Positions 9,669-17,637 of a stretch of DNA of 64,000 nucleotides are shown in pieces. Numbering within the stretch: the first letter of the stretch is position 1; every line of letters begins with the position of its first letter. The notes under the pieces were generated by a model. It was not told where the DNA came from. It saw nothing but the letters and a program-made list of their open reading frames with translations, and ran no database searches. The position numbers and the translations under genes are program-made. Source of the DNA: an uncultured Granulosicoccus sp. (GTDB taxonomy: Bacteria; Pseudomonadota; Gammaproteobacteria; Granulosicoccales; Granulosicoccaceae); contig CALDSR010000010.1 in the NCBI GenBank assembly GCA_937924505.1, forward strand, positions 68,760 to 132,759. The letters are read 5' to 3'.

Positions 9669-10556
9669 TTAGCTATCAGCCTTTGGTTGATCAATCTTGC
9701 GAAGCGTAATTCGATGTAGATCCAAGCCGCCCACTTCGAACATATAAGCCATCAAACGCAAATAGCGCTCGAAGCGTTTGACTTCCTCTTCACCCTTCAT
9801 ACGCACGGCTTCATCGCGATGTGCCTTGAGTTTTGTGTACCACATTCGCAAAGTACGCCGATAATCATCACGGTCGTTTCTCAGGCGTACAACTTCGAAC
9901 AATCGCTCACAACCTGCAGCAATTTCGTGCAATTTTGGCGTATCGGTTTCTTGGAATATTTCGCTGGAAATAAACTGATCAAAATCTTTTGTCAGAGAAT
10001 TTCCATACGCCACAGTCTGCAAGGACATCCAGCCTCGGGAACCGAGCCAGGAATGGCACTTCAGGAAAAACTCACGATAAGCGGCTATTTTCTCTTCGCC
10101 TGACATTCCGAGTTTTGCAAAGTGTTCGAAGGCACCGATAGATATGATTGCATCATAGGGTGCATCAGGCTTGTGATCTTTCCAACTCTCCAGTCGGGAT
10201 TGGATACGCTTCTCAGAGCCATTGTTGACCCATTCTTTCTGGCTTTCGCTCAAGGTCAAACCGGTGACAGATTTGACATTGTAGTGGTCAACCAAATGCT
10301 GCATAACACCACCCCAACCACAGCCGATATCCAACACTCGTTCGGCATTTCGCGCATGTGATTCATCACAGTGATGAACGATCTTGGCCAGTTGCGCATC
10401 ATCAAGCGACTGATCGGGATTGTCTTCATCCCATAGCGCACAGGAGTAAGCCATGGTGCTGCCCAGCCAGAGCGCGAAATAGTCGTTACCCGTGCCGTAG
10501 TGATTTTCTATCGCATCAACTGACGATCCAGATTCCGGCTCGATGACTTCAGACAT
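9669..10556 (-). CDS. Cyclopropane-fatty-acid-synthase-like SAM methyltransferase
   Basis: A 295-residue protein, short like mycolate-type methyltransferases rather than the roughly 380-residue bacterial Cfa. Visible features: the NHYGTGNDYF N-terminal block, YSCALW with the active-site-region Cys near residue 39, the SAM-binding VLDIGCGWGG (about 72-81), and GAFEHF near 137. Family members methylate or cyclopropanate the double bond of acyl chains. It converges on the FAAL gene with a 52-bp gap, so it may modify the same lipid. The substrate is inferred only. Confidence 0.85.
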   Translation of the reverse strand: MSEVIEPESGSSVDAIENHYGTGNDYFALWLGSTMAYSCALWDEDNPDQSLDDAQLAKIVHHCDESHARNAERVLDIGCGWGGVMQHLVDHYNVKSVTGLTLSESQKEWVNNGSEKRIQSRLESWKDHKPDAPYDAIISIGAFEHFAKLGMSGEEKIAAYREFFLKCHSWLGSRGWMSLQTVAYGNSLTKDFDQFISSEIFQETDTPKLHEIAAGCERLFEVVRLRNDRDDYRRTLRMWYTKLKAHRDEAVRMKGEEEVKRFERYLRLMAYMFEVGGLDLHRITLRKIDQPKADS

Positions 10557-10734
10557 ACAGGCGACTCCTTGAACGATATTTTTTTGATTCTACTCTTCAG
10601 AATCATACCAAATGTCGGCCAGCGCTGACGGCACTCTGCTTGGTCACCGTAGCAGGCTGTTTCATTTGCGCGCCTTTATCTTCGGGAGCGGCGTTAAGAT
10701 TCTTCCAGGAAAAATACGCCTCTTTCGAGTAACT

Positions 10735-11493
10735 TCACACTGACCATTCAAGCAGCCAGCCGATACCTATCACTGCCACAATCAAGCATAGGGCACCGAT
10801 CCACCAACGTTGAAAACTGACGGTGGGTACCGCGCTATCAGAGGTCCACCGCATCCGGCCAGTGATCATCGGTGTAATCAGATTCTTGCCGGCTATCAGC
10901 AAGTAGAACAATATCATCGCCACATGAATGCCGACGAGCACCATCAGTATGTGGGCGTTTGTATGATGTACGTCATACAGAAAATAAGATATATCGCGAT
11001 CAAACTGACCGTAGAAGGCGCCTTCAATCAATTCATCTTCATCAGCGATGAACAAACCTGTCAGGGCCTGGACCAACAACAGGGAAATCAGGATAAGAAC
11101 GGCCCAACTTCCAGCGGCATTATGCCCTCGCTCATCATCAACCTTGCGTTTGAACAGATCACTCAAATGACTCAAGCCCTTCAAGGGATTGTGAAAAAGA
11201 GCGCTTAGCCTGACATTGCTACTGCCAATCAATCCCCACAGGATCCGAAATACCAGCAACATCAATACGAATTCGCCAGCCAGGCGATGCCAGTCATAGA
11301 ACTGGAATCCGGTCTCGCCAGAGATGAACAAAAACAGCACAGTGAACGCCAGAGACCAATGAAATAGTCGCGTCCAGATATCCCAGATAGCTATCACGCC
11401 GGTCTCCCGGCGTGACGCTTTTACTGCAGAATCGGCCAAGGGATCGTTGGCTGCCTGGCTTGACTTATTTCCGTTCGGCTCGGAAGTCGTCAT
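10735..11493 (-). CDS. Cytochrome b561 domain membrane protein
   Basis: A four-helix di-haem cytochrome b561 of the bacterial type (about 250 residues). Candidate haem-ligand His residues are in the RLFHW helix, in DWHRLAGE and in VHHTNAHILMVLVGIHV. The chosen ATG at 11493 follows the upstream cytochrome c' stop closely; an ATG at 11520 and a start at 11532 are also open. The protein would pass electrons between the quinone pool and a periplasmic cytochrome, most likely the cytochrome c' encoded just upstream, whose 3' end it overlaps. Start choice is the main uncertainty. Confidence 0.85.
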   Translation of the reverse strand: MTTSEPNGNKSSQAANDPLADSAVKASRRETGVIAIWDIWTRLFHWSLAFTVLFLFISGETGFQFYDWHRLAGEFVLMLLVFRILWGLIGSSNVRLSALFHNPLKGLSHLSDLFKRKVDDERGHNAAGSWAVLILISLLLVQALTGLFIADEDELIEGAFYGQFDRDISYFLYDVHHTNAHILMVLVGIHVAMILFYLLIAGKNLITPMITGRMRWTSDSAVPTVSFQRWWIGALCLIVAVIGIGWLLEWSV

Positions 11494-11944
11494 GGCATCC
11501 CTTACAACTGGCTCCGACATCGCCCATTGCACCTTTTAGCGCATCGAGACCATTACCGGCGACCGGTGTCAGCGCAGCGGTCGCTGTGATCAGCGCATCT
11601 GCCTTTTCAGTGATGGCAGGAAAGGTTGACCAGATTTCCGGTAAGGCACGTGTTCGGGCATTGCCATCAGTGGCATTGTCAGACCCAGGAGGCCAGAACT
11701 GAGATTGTCCAAGATTTGCTGCTGCCTGCAGATTTTCTGCCGCCTCACGAGCAACATCGGCGTCATATTCACGCTCTCCCTTCGCCATGGCGCCGAGAAT
11801 GCCGATATTAAAACTGTAAAGCTGAAACATGGCCTGACGTGCCTTGATTGCCTTGTCGTGAGGTCCGTCAGCGGCCAGCAGCACAGTGCTGAAGGCCAGC
11901 AAGAATAGTGTTGCCGGTAAGCGGATGCCTAGATTTTTTTGCAT
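11465..11944 (-). CDS. Cytochrome c' family periplasmic haem protein
   Basis: A 159-residue exported protein. The ATG at 11944 is preferred because GGAG lies about 10 bp before it and a clean signal peptide follows (residues 1-24, ending LLAA). A longer open frame reaches 12073 but has no such start. The C-terminal CKGCH haem-binding motif with the following DDFR is the hallmark of the cytochrome c' four-helix bundle, which binds NO or acts in electron transfer. It overlaps the b561 gene and forms a probable two-gene operon with it, an arrangement common in Proteobacteria. Confidence 0.9.
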   Translation of the reverse strand: MQKNLGIRLPATLFLLAFSTVLLAADGPHDKAIKARQAMFQLYSFNIGILGAMAKGEREYDADVAREAAENLQAAANLGQSQFWPPGSDNATDGNARTRALPEIWSTFPAITEKADALITATAALTPVAGNGLDALKGAMGDVGASCKGCHDDFRAERK

Positions 11945-12073
11945 TATTTCTTTCTCCAAAGGTATTGAGGTGAGCGCTAACATAACAATGCTGTGGTTTG
12001 CCTGCACGCGGAAACATGAGACAGTGACGCACAGGCCATGCACATAATTGCACAATAATAGCCATGACCCCAT

Positions 12074-12388
12074 ACTAGCGCAGCTTTCACACTAAAACAC
12101 TGCGCCCAAGCGAAAACCGAAACCTGGCTCGCCTCACAAGCGCCTTTTACCGACCTTCAATGGGATGAACTCATCACGTTTGAGCGACATGGCCTTGATT
12201 TTGCCACAGCTAAAAGCGCTGGATAACGCTGTCGAAACCTGAAAATCAACCGTTTACGTACATTTGTATTCAAACTGAAGATGAAAAGCCGTTTTCGCCA
12301 GCAAATTGCAATCAATTCCACCCCTTATTCGTTGAAAAACGAGAACTTTGACCTTTGACCCAGTGTCATACCACCTGCCACAGACAGC
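12074..12388. other. 315-bp intergenic region with a dispersed repeat
   Basis: This region separates the divergent cytochrome c' and dsbA genes and should hold both promoters. No gene is supported. It contains one copy of a 28-bp repeat (12124-12151) whose inverted partner is at 55864-55891. Confidence 0.6.
12124..12151 (+). repeat. 28-bp dispersed repeat, copy 1
   Basis: It begins CTGGCTCGCC and ends CGCCTTTTACC. It is identical to the reverse complement of 55864-55891. Similarity continues about 10 bp to the left (AAAACCG with small indels) in both copies. It contains a short stem-loop (CGCTT/AGGCG on the complementary strand). Confidence 0.9.
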
Positions 12389-13111
12389 ATGGAGTTTCAG
12401 TACCCAATGAGCCACAAAAGTGACCTTGCGCAAGAACCTACAACCCACATTGAGCAATTGCCGCGGCGCCGTTTCATGGCAACAGCCTCTGGCCTCGCGG
12501 TTGCTACCGCCATGGGTGCAGCCCTTCCACTGAAAGCGCTGCAAGCCCAGTCGGAGCAAGGCTATAAAACTCTCGCCACACCGATGGCCACGAGCGATGA
12601 GTCACGCGTAGAAGTCCTCGAGTTCTTCTGGTTTGGTTGCCCGCATTGCTATGCGTTTGAACCCGCTATCAACGCCTGGAAGGCCGACAAGCCGGATTAC
12701 GTCAATTTTGTCCGCGAAGCCCCTCCCTTGAATCCTTCCTGGGAGCAACATTCACGTGCATTTTATGCCGGAGAAGCACTCGGTATTACCGATGGCTTTT
12801 TTGATCAAATGTTCAACCGGATTCATCAGGACCGACAACCGATGAGAGATCCAAAGAAAATAGCCAAATTCATCGAGACATTGGACCTTGGCGTTTCAGC
12901 CGAAAAATTTAGCAAGGCGATGCAGTCCTTCACCGTGCAAACTGCCCTGGGACGATCAATGAAAAAAGCTCGACAGGCTGGCGTGACCGGCGTTCCGAGT
13001 ATTCTTGTCAATGGCAAATATCTGACTGGCGGCTCGCTCGCAGGTAGCAATGACAATGTGATTCGGGTGATCAATGAACTGAGTGAGCTCGAGCATAAAG
13101 CTGCCGGGTAA
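12389..13111 (+). CDS. dsbA: Thiol:disulfide interchange protein, DsbA family
   Basis: A 240-residue periplasmic thioredoxin-fold oxidoreductase. The N-terminus carries a twin-arginine-like signal (RRRFMATASG, about residues 26-35). The active site CPHC (about 89-92) lies in EFFWFGCPHCYAFEP and the cis-proline loop is GVTGVPSILVNG near 205. It introduces disulfides into exported proteins. An internal ATG at 12407 is an equally good start. The next gene, an ECF sigma factor, begins 6 bp after its stop, so oxidative folding and the sigma/anti-sigma switch are probably co-transcribed. Confidence 0.92.
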   Translation: MEFQYPMSHKSDLAQEPTTHIEQLPRRRFMATASGLAVATAMGAALPLKALQAQSEQGYKTLATPMATSDESRVEVLEFFWFGCPHCYAFEPAINAWKADKPDYVNFVREAPPLNPSWEQHSRAFYAGEALGITDGFFDQMFNRIHQDRQPMRDPKKIAKFIETLDLGVSAEKFSKAMQSFTVQTALGRSMKKARQAGVTGVPSILVNGKYLTGGSLAGSNDNVIRVINELSELEHKAAG

Positions 13112-13117
13112 TTACCA

Positions 13118-13636
13118 GTGAATGGCGCTCAGCAGGCTCTGGCAGATCTACTGCAGGCCGCTTTCCGCTACGCGCACGCCTTGTGCTCGCATAACGAGCT
13201 CGCTGAAGATCTCGTGCACGAGGCGTGGCTGAAGGTTGTCGAGTCTCATGGACCGGTACCGGACAGAGCCTTGCTGTTTCGCGTCATTCGAAATCTTTAT
13301 ATTGATGACTTTCGTCATCGCAGGCGATTTCCCAGAGAGTCCTTTGATGATCACGAGTACCATATGTACTCATTGGAGGACCCTTCCAGCCACGCCAGTG
13401 AAGATCGCCAATTGTCCGAGGGCTTGGCCAAACTTCGTGACGAAGAGCGAGAAGTCCTTTTTCTCTGGGTATTCGAAGGCTATACCGCAGCGGAGATCGC
13501 CAGTCTGATGAATAAATCGCGTGGCACCGTGCTGAGTCTTATCCATCGCGCAAAAGCCAAGCTTAAATCGCATTTTGACTCGGCGTTGAACCCGAATCTG
13601 ACGGTCCTCGATTCAAGGCAGAGGCAAGCCGGATGA
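13118..13636 (+). CDS. ECF-type RNA polymerase sigma factor
   Basis: A 172-residue sigma-70 family protein of the extracytoplasmic-function class, starting at GTG. Region 2 spans about residues 10-75 (ELAEDLVHEAWLKV and LLFRVIRNLYIDDFRHRR). Region 4 spans about 105-155 (LRDEEREVLFL, then the helix-turn-helix GYTAAEIASLMNKSRGTVLSLIHRAKAKLK). It would direct transcription of a small regulon; the promoter sequence was not identified. It lies between dsbA and its probable anti-sigma factor, whose start overlaps its stop by four bases. Confidence 0.92.
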   Translation: MNGAQQALADLLQAAFRYAHALCSHNELAEDLVHEAWLKVVESHGPVPDRALLFRVIRNLYIDDFRHRRRFPRESFDDHEYHMYSLEDPSSHASEDRQLSEGLAKLRDEEREVLFLWVFEGYTAAEIASLMNKSRGTVLSLIHRAKAKLKSHFDSALNPNLTVLDSRQRQAG

Positions 13637-14247
13637 TCGAGCAGGATCAACGCATCACAGCGCATTTTGAATCCTTGTCGTTACCACAGTCACGCCTGGA
13701 TCAGCTGGTTGGCATTGCCGCGCAAGACACCGTCGAACCCGAATCCCGGCGACAACGCCTGCGAGCGCTGGCAAGCTCGGTCAGTGGTCGTCTGCAACAT
13801 CCACTGATTCGGACGGGTCTGGCTGTTGCCATGATCGCAGTCGTCGCACAGCTGATGCATTACTCGGGCACCGTGAAGGAACGCGCTGCCAGTACGTTCA
13901 GAGAAATCGCCATGAATCATGGTACGCGCCTTGAGCTTGAGTACTACGGGAAAAATCTGACCAGTCTCGATGATTCGATGCAGCAGCTTCCGTTTACACT
14001 TGTCTTGCCTGATTCGGTCAGCGAAGATGTGGAGTTGATCGGCGCTCGCTATTGCACACTGGTTGGAAATCTTGCCGCACATGTAAAATTTGAAGACAAG
14101 GCATCTGGCAAATCGCTCAGTCTGTTCGTTACAGGTAGCACCGGTGAACTGGAGCGTATTCAGGGACGCAGTGACAGCATCAATGGAGTTGATGTTGAAC
14201 TATGGCAGGAAGGTGGTTTGTTTTACGCCTTGGCAAGCCGTGGTTAA
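13633..14247 (+). CDS. Probable membrane anti-sigma factor
   Basis: A 204-residue protein with a cytoplasmic N-terminus (1-58), one membrane segment (about 59-77) and a periplasmic C-terminal domain with one Cys (near 138). This topology and the ATGA overlap with the ECF sigma gene argue for an anti-sigma factor. No zinc-binding HxxxCxxC anti-sigma motif is present, so the assignment rests on context and topology. Its stop codon overlaps that of the convergent gene at 14244-14585. Confidence 0.65.
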   Translation: MIEQDQRITAHFESLSLPQSRLDQLVGIAAQDTVEPESRRQRLRALASSVSGRLQHPLIRTGLAVAMIAVVAQLMHYSGTVKERAASTFREIAMNHGTRLELEYYGKNLTSLDDSMQQLPFTLVLPDSVSEDVELIGARYCTLVGNLAAHVKFEDKASGKSLSLFVTGSTGELERIQGRSDSINGVDVELWQEGGLFYALASRG

Positions 14248-14585
14248 ACAGACTGATCGCTATACACAGCCAAAGGGCTGTAAACAATCAGCCCCTTCTC
14301 GATAGCCGCCTCAAACTCGGCTTGATCGAGCATACTGAACGCATGTGCTGCCCATTTGCGCGTGACATGACCAGCCCATTGTGAAATATCCATTCTCTCG
14401 ACAGGTTCGAGGATACGCTCGGCACACAGACCATCGTTCTTGAGCCCGAATATCGCTTTTTCGATAGCCCACCCAAGATTCATCTCGCCAACATAGCAAC
14501 AGACTCGAGCGCCAGCGCGACCGACGGGCATCGTCGAATGTTCTGTTGCTGTGACGTGAAATGGTATGAGAAAGATGTTGCTCAT
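14244..14585 (-). CDS. Hypothetical protein, 113 residues
   Basis: A soluble-looking protein of unknown family. It has no signal peptide or membrane segment. It has two adjacent Cys (29-30) and a C-terminal half with the repeated pattern DQAEFEAAIEKG. The ATG is preceded by AGGGA at proper spacing. It ends convergently with the anti-sigma gene with overlapping stop codons. Upstream of its start lie AT-rich 13-bp tandem repeats. Confidence 0.6.
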   Translation of the reverse strand: MSNIFLIPFHVTATEHSTMPVGRAGARVCCYVGEMNLGWAIEKAIFGLKNDGLCAERILEPVERMDISQWAGHVTRKWAAHAFSMLDQAEFEAAIEKGLIVYSPLAVYSDQSV

Positions 14586-14600
14586 AGAATCAGTCCCTGA

Positions 14601-14655
14601 TTACTTTTTTAACTTACTTTTTTAACTTACTTTTTAAACTACTTTTTTGACCCTA
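14601..14655. repeat. AT-rich 13-bp tandem repeats
   Basis: TTACTTTTTTAAC occurs at 14601-14613 and 14614-14626, a close variant at 14627-14639 (TTACTTTTTAAAC), and degenerate copies continue to about 14655. They lie just upstream of the minus-strand gene that starts at 14585. Confidence 0.85.
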
Positions 14656-14751
14656 CTCTTTAAAACTTTATCTTGATACCAGCGGTGTATCCAGGTTCTG
14701 GATAGCCACACGGTGCTGTCAGACATACCACACCAACTCAAACCAACAACC

Positions 14752-15591
14752 TCAATTCAATTTCGCGTTGGGAAAGAACAGTTGTTGACCATCCACCGAA
14801 TACGATGCGATGGCTGTTTGACCGACATCAGACAATATCCAATCGATGAATATCTGACCAAGCTCCGCGTTGACATTATCATGCTTTTGCGCGTTGACGA
14901 GCGTTATCCCGTACTGGTTAAAAAGGCGCTGATCACCTTCGACAACCACCTTGTATTTTCCCTTGTTGCCAAAGGCAATCCAGGTTGCTCGATCAGTCAG
15001 AATATAGGCCCCCATCTCCGTACCGGTATTGAGTGTGGCTCCCATACCAGAACCCGTTTCCCGATACCAGGAACCGGATGCAGCCTGTACGTCAACCTGT
15101 GTCTCGTTCCATAAGTGGCGTTCAGCCATGTGTGTACCGCTTTCGTCGCCACGCGAGACGAACAACGATTCTTGTTTGGCTATTTTGGCAAACGCGGCGA
15201 CCACATCACTCATGCCAGCAATGCCTGCCGGGTCTGATGGCGGGCCCACAATAACAAAATCGTTGTACATGACATCGGCGCGCTGTACACCATCGCCGCT
15301 GGCGACGAATGTTTCCTCGGCAGCCTTGGCGTGTACAAACAGCACATCACCATCACCGTTCGATGCATTTTTGATCGCCTGTCCGGTGCCAACCGCAACC
15401 ACACGAACATCGAAATCATGGTTTTCATGAAACTGCGGAAGAAGATAATCGAACAATCCGGAATTCTGTGTCGAGGTTGTTGATTGAACGATGATGAAAT
15501 TGCGCTCAGCGATGGCGCTGCCGGTAAAGGCGAGCAGCAGCAAAAGTCGTGCGGCAAGGTGACGTGAAAAGGACGTATTCATGGGGATCAT
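14752..15591 (-). CDS. tupA: Tungstate-type ABC transporter substrate-binding protein (TupA-like)
   Basis: A 279-residue periplasmic binding protein with a signal peptide (about 1-28). The family signature is clear: QSTTSTQNSGLFDYLLP at the mature N-terminus (oxyanion-binding Thr/Ser), VVAVGTGQAIKNASNGDGDVLFVHA, and VMYNDFVIVGPPSDPAG. TupA proteins bind tungstate, or molybdate, for the TupBC ABC importer. No tupB or tupC gene is present on either side, so the receptor is an orphan here. ATGs at codons 1 and 4 are both possible. Confidence 0.88.
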   Translation of the reverse strand: MIPMNTSFSRHLAARLLLLLAFTGSAIAERNFIIVQSTTSTQNSGLFDYLLPQFHENHDFDVRVVAVGTGQAIKNASNGDGDVLFVHAKAAEETFVASGDGVQRADVMYNDFVIVGPPSDPAGIAGMSDVVAAFAKIAKQESLFVSRGDESGTHMAERHLWNETQVDVQAASGSWYRETGSGMGATLNTGTEMGAYILTDRATWIAFGNKGKYKVVVEGDQRLFNQYGITLVNAQKHDNVNAELGQIFIDWILSDVGQTAIASYSVDGQQLFFPNAKLN

Positions 15592-15668
15592 TAAACCATA
15601 TGATCGGCAATGCCAGCGCTATCCCTGTGCGATTCAAACTGGGTCATTGGTCGATAGCAACGGCACAT

Positions 15669-15880
15669 TTACGGAAATACCTGACCATCAACGAGTTTAC
15701 GCGCCGTGCGGACGGTACCTGCGGCTGTCACCCTGTCAGGCTGCGTGTCGCAATGACACCGCCGTTCCGCGGGCGTGACACCAGCGTCATTTTCGGCACC
15801 GATTTTTCCGTGACATCGCCAAGATTCATCAGCGGCCCGGCTAACAGGCGAATAGCTTCCTCTGATACGCCATCTGACAA
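15669..15880 (-). pseudogene. PrpF/4-oxalomesaconate-tautomerase family remnant
   Basis: On the minus strand, 15880-15731 reads as a coherent protein segment including LSDGVSEEAIRLLAGPLMN and a following VPKMTLVSRPRNGG block, then hits TGA at 15730-15728. A shift of frame at 15731 gives VTAAGTVRTARKLVDGQVFP and a stop at 15671-15669, which looks like the usual C-terminus of the same family. The catalytic-core segment between the two blocks is missing, and the N-terminal half is absent because the remnant directly follows the ald stop codon. This is a doubly truncated gene; the assignment rests on remembered family sequence. Confidence 0.7.
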
Positions 15881-15883
15881 TCT

Positions 15884-16996
15884 TTACAGTACACTGTCAG
15901 CGGTCACATAGTCGTAGCCCAAATCGCGCGCAACCGGCTCGCAAGTCACTTTTCCGTGACTGACATTCAAGCCATTTTTCAAATGCGCGTCATCTCGCAA
16001 GGCCTGCTGCCATCCCTTGCTGGCAATCTGCAATGCATGCGGCAACGTGACATTGTTCAAGGCATAGGTCGATGTTCGAGCCACACCGCCAGGCATATTG
16101 GCCACACAGTAATGCACCACATCATCAACAAAATATGTCGGGTCTGCATGGGTGGTGGCTTTTGATGTTTCGAAGCAGCCGCCTTGATCAATGGCAACAT
16201 CAACCAGCACCGAGCCTTTCTTCATGATCTTCAGCATATCCCTTGTCACCAGTTTCGGCGCAGCGGCACCCGGAATCAATACGGCGCCAATGACAAGATC
16301 GGCTTCGGCAATCAATTCTTCCAATGCGGCCTTGGTTGAAAAGATGACGCTCGCGCTTGCCTCAAAATGATTGGACAAGCGTTCAAGTTGCGATGGGCTG
16401 CGATCAAGTATGCTTACCTGGCTATGCAGACCAACCGCCATTTGGGCGGCATTGAAACCCACCACGCCACCACCTACGATAACGACCTTTCCCGGCGTGA
16501 CACCCGGCACACCGCCGAGTAATACACCGCGGCCACCGTGCGCTTTTTCGAGGGCTGTCGCCCCCGCTTGGATTGACATTCGCCCTGCCACCTGACTCAT
16601 CGGTTTGAGAAGGGGTAGACCACCGTGATCATCTGTCACAGTTTCATAGGCAATGCACACCGCGCCTGAAGCAACCAGATCACGAGTCTGATCCGGATCA
16701 GGCGCTAGATGTAAATAGGTATACAGAATTTGCCCTTCTCGCAGCATCTTGCGTTCATCCGCCTGCGGCTCCTTGACCTTGACGATCATGTCGGCCCACT
16801 CAAATATCTCCGCCGGTGTTGACACAATCGAGGCACCGGCGGCGATATAGGCGTCGTCATCGGCACCGATACCTGATCCGGCAGCTGTTTCAACCAGGAC
16901 CTGATGCCCCTGATGGATCGCCTCGGACACGCTCTCAGGCGTCAGGCCGACGCGATACTCATGATTCTTGATTTCTTTGGGAACGCCGATTTTCAT
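15884..16996 (-). CDS. ald: Alanine dehydrogenase
   Basis: NAD-dependent L-alanine dehydrogenase of 370 residues, which interconverts alanine with pyruvate and ammonia. The ATG at 16996 gives the canonical MKIGVPKE start; a GTG four codons upstream is less likely. Visible features: the substrate-site RVGLTPE near residue 15, the catalytic-site region around His 95 (YTYLHLAPD), the NAD-binding [17 protein letters not shown] (about 168-184) and [15 protein letters not shown] near 295. A divergent Lrp/AsnC regulator 136 bp away is the usual regulator partner. A broken PrpF-family gene begins right after its stop codon. Confidence 0.95.
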   Translation of the reverse strand: MKIGVPKEIKNHEYRVGLTPESVSEAIHQGHQVLVETAAGSGIGADDDAYIAAGASIVSTPAEIFEWADMIVKVKEPQADERKMLREGQILYTYLHLAPDPDQTRDLVASGAVCIAYETVTDDHGGLPLLKPMSQVAGRMSIQAGATALEKAHGGRGVLLGGVPGVTPGKVVIVGGGVVGFNAAQMAVGLHSQVSILDRSPSQLERLSNHFEASASVIFSTKAALEELIAEADLVIGAVLIPGAAAPKLVTRDMLKIMKKGSVLVDVAIDQGGCFETSKATTHADPTYFVDDVVHYCVANMPGGVARTSTYALNNVTLPHALQIASKGWQQALRDDAHLKNGLNVSHGKVTCEPVARDLGYDYVTADSVL

Positions 16997-17084
16997 GATT
17001 GCTTTCACTGTGCAAGGGGCCTTGCAGAGAAGGTATGTCAGTGGCGCTTAGATTATTTCCTTATATTTTATATTTTTGCACTGA

Positions 17085-17094
17085 TATTCGAATA
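17085..17094. promoter_or_regulatory. Palindrome in the ald/Lrp divergent promoter region
   Basis: TATTCGAATA is a perfect 10-bp palindrome within a very AT-rich 120-bp stretch between ald and the divergent Lrp-type gene. AT-rich arrays with such dyads are typical of Lrp/AsnC binding regions. The regulator assignment is inferred from position. Confidence 0.45.
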
Positions 17095-17132
17095 ATATTT
17101 CACATATTTGAATTATTTCAGGAATTTATCCT

Positions 17133-17600
17133 ATGGATCGTATCGACCAACGTCTTTTGACGTCACTGCAGGAAGACAGTCGTCAGTCAATCGCGGATCT
17201 TGCTGAGCAAGTTGCCTTGTCACAATCAGCCTGTCACCGCCGAATCAAGCAACTCGAAGACAGGGGAATCATTCAAGGGTATGGCGCCCGCGTTGACGGC
17301 AAGAAGCTTGGCTACGCGATCGAATTCTTTATAGAAGTCAGCCTTGAATCGCAGCATGAGGAAGCACTGACCACGTTTGAAACATCAGTCAAAGCGATAC
17401 CCGAGATACTTGAATGCTTCCTGATGACTGGTGAATCCGACTACATACTCAGAATAGCCGCAAAAGATACCGACGATTACGAACGCTTTTATCGCGAAAC
17501 GCTCGGCAAGATGCCGGGCGTCTCGCGCATTCAATCAAGTCTCGTCCTGCGAACGATCAGCCGTCGTACCGGCTATGTGGTTCGGCCCGGCAACGTATGA
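17133..17600 (+). CDS. Lrp/AsnC family transcriptional regulator
   Basis: A 155-residue regulator. Its N-terminal helix-turn-helix (about 1-55; LTSLQEDSRQSIADLAEQVALSQSACHRRIKQLE) is followed by a RAM/ACT-type effector-binding domain (about 65-150; ECFLMTGESDYILRI). It is transcribed away from ald, and paired Lrp-type activators of alanine dehydrogenase respond to alanine. It probably controls ald and itself through the AT-rich intergenic region. Confidence 0.93.
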   Translation: MDRIDQRLLTSLQEDSRQSIADLAEQVALSQSACHRRIKQLEDRGIIQGYGARVDGKKLGYAIEFFIEVSLESQHEEALTTFETSVKAIPEILECFLMTGESDYILRIAAKDTDDYERFYRETLGKMPGVSRIQSSLVLRTISRRTGYVVRPGNV

Positions 17601-17637
17601 CGAAATCGTTTAACGAAACAACATCATCCAACCAGCA

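Noticed and set aside
11945..12073. 43-codon extension of cytochrome c'
   Set aside because: It would place the signal peptide internally; the ATG at 11944 has a good ribosome-binding site.
15549..15911. 120-codon plus-strand frame over the tupA/ald gap
   Set aside because: It runs antisense to the PrpF-like remnant and to the ends of both genes; its protein has no recognisable content.
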